Below are positions 29,606-32,050 of a DNA stretch of 32,050 nucleotides, in pieces (position 1 is the first letter of the stretch; the number at the start of each line of letters is the position of its first letter). The translations under genes and the position numbers were made by a program. Location: positions 1-32,050 of the forward strand of contig CBFHYO010000069.1 in assembly GCA_965660075.1 (NCBI GenBank), read 5' to 3'. Source of the DNA: CAYYFV01 sp965660075 (lineage in GTDB: Bacteria > Patescibacteriota > Gracilibacteria > UBA1369 > GCA-2718715). The notes under the pieces were generated by a model, which was given only the letters and a program-made list of their open reading frames with translations, made no database searches and was not told the DNA's origin.

Positions 29606-31117
29606 TTATTTTTTATTAGCAAAATGATAGTTTTGAACCGTACGAATGAGATTAACTTTAATCTTACCTGGAAAAATAATCTCGTCAGAAATTTGACTGG
29701 CCATATGATTGGCAATTTCTTGCATTTGGTCGTCTAGTATATCGTTTGAATCAACGAAACTTCTGATTTCACGACCTGCACTTAGAGCGTAAGCTTTTTG
29801 TACCCCTGGAGTTTCGGTTGCGATTCGCTCTAGACCTTGAACTCTTTGAAGGTACATTTCGGCACTTTCTGTACGTGCACCTTGTCTTGATGCTGAAAGT
29901 TTATCTGCAATAATCACAATTTCTGCCTCTACAGTTTCTGGTGGAATCGCATAGTGATGAGATTCTGCTGGATGAAACACTGCAAAAGGAAAGTCATGCT
30001 TACGTAAAAATTCGGCACCAAGTAAATCGTGTGAACCATCTTGAACTTGGTCTAGGGCTTTTCCGACATCGTGGAAAAATCCTCCTAAAAACGCTTCTCT
30101 AGGATTAGCTCCAATTTGAGATGCAATCATCTGAGACATAAATGCAACTTCTAATGAGTGCTTGAGAACGTTTTGACCGTAAGATGTTCGGTATTTAAGA
30201 CGACCAAGAATCTGAAGTAACTCTGGGTGTCTATTTTCTAATTCTAAAATATCTGCAACTTTACGACCTAGTCTGATTAGGTGTTGTTCAAATTCTCGAT
30301 TGGCTAAGTCTAACTGTTTATCCATTACTTCTGGAGTGATTTTTGAGCACGAAATTAGTTTTTTAAGTGCCAATTTAACAGTTTCCTGATGCCAAATAAC
30401 AAATGCTGACACGCGTAGTGTATTTTTTTCGTCGGTACGTTCGATATCTACATTCATTTTTTCTGAGAGATATTTTAAATTTGAATCTTCTTTACCGCAA
30501 AGAAGCTCAAAAGCTCTTTTTGAATTAAATTTAATTAACTTTGTACCTTTATCTACAGATGAAGAACCGGTAAATCTTTGCATTGTTTGTTTGAGAATCA
30601 ACAAAGCCTTTTTAACTGATTGTGCCTTTTGAGATTTAATATAAACTGCACTTTCTTTGTCGAGATAGTTTTTAAATTCCACTTCGAGTTGATCTTGTAC
30701 CTCTTTTTTAGCATCGAAAGCATTGATACCGCTCTTTTTTGATAATTCAGAAAGTACATTATCTGTATGAGTTTGCAGATTGGATTGCATGGATGTTAAA
30801 TCGTCTTGCTGTTGTTTTAACTTGGCATGAATCTTATCTAGTTTTAACTGACGCTTTTGGAGAGAGTTTTCACGTAGGTTTATTCTAGCTAAGGAATTGG
30901 ATTCTGTTTCCTTAGAAGATTCTTTTAATTGTGAAATGTTTGAATTTGTTTTTTCGACAAACTCATTGGCTTCGTTTAGGATGCTTTTAGCATTTTTATT
31001 GGCAGTGGATAGGATATTATCTACTTGTTTTTGCTTTTGACGCTTAGAAAATTGCAGAGACGCAATGGTAATAATAAGCGGTATTGCAAGTGATAAAATT
31101 TGATTTAATTGAAACAT
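29606..31117 (-). CDS. rny: Ribonuclease Y
   Basis: 503 residues. Membrane-anchored endonuclease that starts mRNA decay. Order: N-terminal membrane helix (ILSLAIPLIITIASLQF), long coiled coil (about 30-160), KH-like domain (about 185-260), HD domain (about 310-420) and the conserved C-terminus. HD motifs are intact: RTSYGQNVLKHSLEVAF, GGFFHDVGKALD, GSHDLLGAEF, SHHYAIPPET, ADKLSASRQGARTESAEMYL and SAGREIRSFV. The KH loop differs: the family's GREGRNIR reads GKEDSNLK, so the second Gly of GxxG, needed for classic KH RNA contact, is lost. The protein ends YHFANKK where YAK is usual. Starts 2 nt after the metallopeptidase stop. Confidence 0.95.
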   Translation of the reverse strand: MFQLNQILSLAIPLIITIASLQFSKRQKQKQVDNILSTANKNAKSILNEANEFVEKTNSNISQLKESSKETESNSLARINLRENSLQKRQLKLDKIHAKLKQQQDDLTSMQSNLQTHTDNVLSELSKKSGINAFDAKKEVQDQLEVEFKNYLDKESAVYIKSQKAQSVKKALLILKQTMQRFTGSSSVDKGTKLIKFNSKRAFELLCGKEDSNLKYLSEKMNVDIERTDEKNTLRVSAFVIWHQETVKLALKKLISCSKITPEVMDKQLDLANREFEQHLIRLGRKVADILELENRHPELLQILGRLKYRTSYGQNVLKHSLEVAFMSQMIASQIGANPREAFLGGFFHDVGKALDQVQDGSHDLLGAEFLRKHDFPFAVFHPAESHHYAIPPETVEAEIVIIADKLSASRQGARTESAEMYLQRVQGLERIATETPGVQKAYALSAGREIRSFVDSNDILDDQMQEIANHMASQISDEIIFPGKIKVNLIRTVQNYHFANKK

Positions 31118-31119
31118 TT

Positions 31120-31800
31120 TTAATCGTTAGATCTTGCTATAAGAATCAGACGAACTAGTTCTGCAATTGCAGCAAGTGCTGCGGCAACATAAGTTAATGC
31201 TGCGGCTTGGAGAATTTTTTTTACGATAACTGATTCTTGTGGAGAGCTTAAGCCTAGTTTATTAAGTACAATAACTGCACGTTTAGAGGCGTCGAACTCG
31301 ACTGGAAGGGTAATAATAGTAAATAAAACACTGAGTGAGAAAAATGCTATACCAATTTTTAACAAGCCAGATAATTGCATTATAAGACTAATAAAAATAA
31401 GCATTGGACCAAGATTCGAAGCTAGACTAACAACTGGGTATAGTGCTGATCGCATTCCTAGAAATGCATAAGCATCGCGATGTTGGATTGCATGACCAGT
31501 TTCGTGAGCGGCAACAGCAAGAGCAGAAACACTTGTACCCTCTGCGATTTCTTGAGAAAGACCAAGTTGTAATTTTGCTGGATTGTAATGATCTGATAAC
31601 TTGCCTGGTACTTTAATAATATCTACTTTTTGTAGATTTTCTCTGTCTAAAATCATTCGCGCGACCTGCATTCCATTAATTCTTTGTTCGTTTGGAGTTT
31701 GAGAATAACGCTTGATTGTAGATGAAACTTTGTACTGTGCATAGAGCGATAGTGCCAGTGGTACAAAGATTAATAAAAGTTGAATAGAAGTAAAACTCAT
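31120..31800 (-). CDS. YugP-type membrane zinc metallopeptidase
   Basis: 226 residues, the usual length. The N-terminal membrane helix LLLIFVPLALSLYAQY is followed by GMQVARMILDRENLQKVDII and the family signature PGKLSDHYNPAKLQLGLSQE. The zinc motif HETGHAIQH lies near 98 and a further Glu in LPVEFDASKRA is the probable third ligand. Three more membrane helices follow, two near 120-165 and one at the C-terminus. The peptidase is probably membrane-embedded with unknown substrates. It heads the rny operon. A TATAAT at 31819-31824 on the minus strand, with a poor -35, lies 19 nt upstream. Confidence 0.92.
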   Translation of the reverse strand: MSFTSIQLLLIFVPLALSLYAQYKVSSTIKRYSQTPNEQRINGMQVARMILDRENLQKVDIIKVPGKLSDHYNPAKLQLGLSQEIAEGTSVSALAVAAHETGHAIQHRDAYAFLGMRSALYPVVSLASNLGPMLIFISLIMQLSGLLKIGIAFFSLSVLFTIITLPVEFDASKRAVIVLNKLGLSSPQESVIVKKILQAAALTYVAAALAAIAELVRLILIARSND

Positions 31801-31924
31801 AATCTGTAATTTTATATAATTATAATAACAAATTTATGCGGTTAAAAGCAAGTAAGCTTTGGATGTTTGGTTGCTTATTTTGTGGCTTTCTTATAAAGTA
31901 AAGACATCAATTTAGATTGGGAAA

Positions 31925-32050
31925 ATGAAACATAAAAAATTTATTAAAAAACACAAAGGTGACCTGGCTTTAGGAAAAAGAACTATCAAGCAAAAATTTA
32001 TTTTAATGCTACTTGTTTGTGCGACTATTGCTAATGCTCTTGTGGCTTTG
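31925..32050 (+). CDS. N-terminus of a secreted or membrane protein (partial)
   Basis: 42 residues are visible, open to the right edge: a strongly basic head (MKHKKFIKKHKGDLALGKRT) and then a hydrophobic segment (FILMLLVCATIANALVAL). This looks like a signal peptide or first membrane helix; the family cannot be told. It is divergent from the metallopeptidase gene. A TATAAA at 31892-31897 with TTGGTT 19 nt upstream is a possible promoter. Confidence 0.55.
   Translation, partial: MKHKKFIKKHKGDLALGKRTIKQKFILMLLVCATIANALVAL

Noticed and set aside
1..32050. TGA recoded to glycine as in some Patescibacteria
   Set aside because: All core genes read through at full length with TGA as stop; no family is cut at an in-frame TGA.

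Overview
The window is AT-rich bacterial chromosome with dense coding, short intergenic spaces and four tRNA genes. Genes are read with TGA as a stop. I think it comes from a Patescibacteria (Candidate Phyla Radiation) genome. The reasons are a TrbC/VirB2-like two-helix pilin protein of the kind common in that group, giant surface proteins next to housekeeping genes, several enzyme families reduced to forms without their catalytic residues, no recognisable Shine-Dalgarno sequence in front of any gene I examined, and an infC gene with no ATG/GTG/TTG start. The uninterrupted frames argue against the lineages that read TGA as glycine. I cannot resolve the lineage further.

Layout. (1) 1-10859, minus strand: three very large secreted or surface proteins. 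A 1011-residue repeat protein overlaps the start of a 1909-residue CSLREA/beta-helix/PKD protein, and a paralogue of the latter follows with its own promoter and runs off the left edge. (2) 11034-13213: a helix-turn-helix protein with a coiled coil and a C-terminal membrane helix, divergent from ybeY and an inositol-monophosphatase-family gene. The space between them is full of GACA/TGTC half-sites. (3) 13260-15160: tRNA-Pro, murB, a noncoding stretch, a pilin-like protein and tRNA-Lys. (4) 15206-20896: a CvpA-like membrane protein, a second helix-turn-helix/coiled-coil protein, glutamate dehydrogenase, a pyruvate phosphate dikinase-like protein that has lost its catalytic residues, and a SIMPL-domain protein. 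(5) 20965-25179: tRNA-Thr and tRNA-Tyr, then a minus-strand run of dnaB, a PEGA-domain protein, yraN and a YifB/ComM-like protein without a P-loop. (6) 25235-29363: recR, infC-rpmI-rplT, a membrane-anchored cyclophilin, a DNA polymerase III delta-prime-like gene and a TPR protein. (7) 29387-32050: a YtxH-like protein, RNase Y, a YugP-type zinc metallopeptidase and the start of a further membrane or secreted protein.

How the parts relate. The left third is a cell-surface module: two paralogous beta-helix proteins and a third stalk-like protein, each complete one with a signal peptide and a single C-terminal anchor. The middle and right are mostly core functions: translation (IF3, L35, L20, tRNAs, YbeY), replication and repair (DnaB, delta-prime-like, RecR), wall synthesis (MurB) and RNA decay (RNase Y). 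Mixed in are proteins that keep a family fold but not its chemistry (the dikinase-like and YifB-like proteins) or have altered binding motifs (the KH domain of RNase Y, the signature of YraN). Promoters, where visible, are sigma70-like and lie very close to the start codons, so leaders are only about 10-40 nt.
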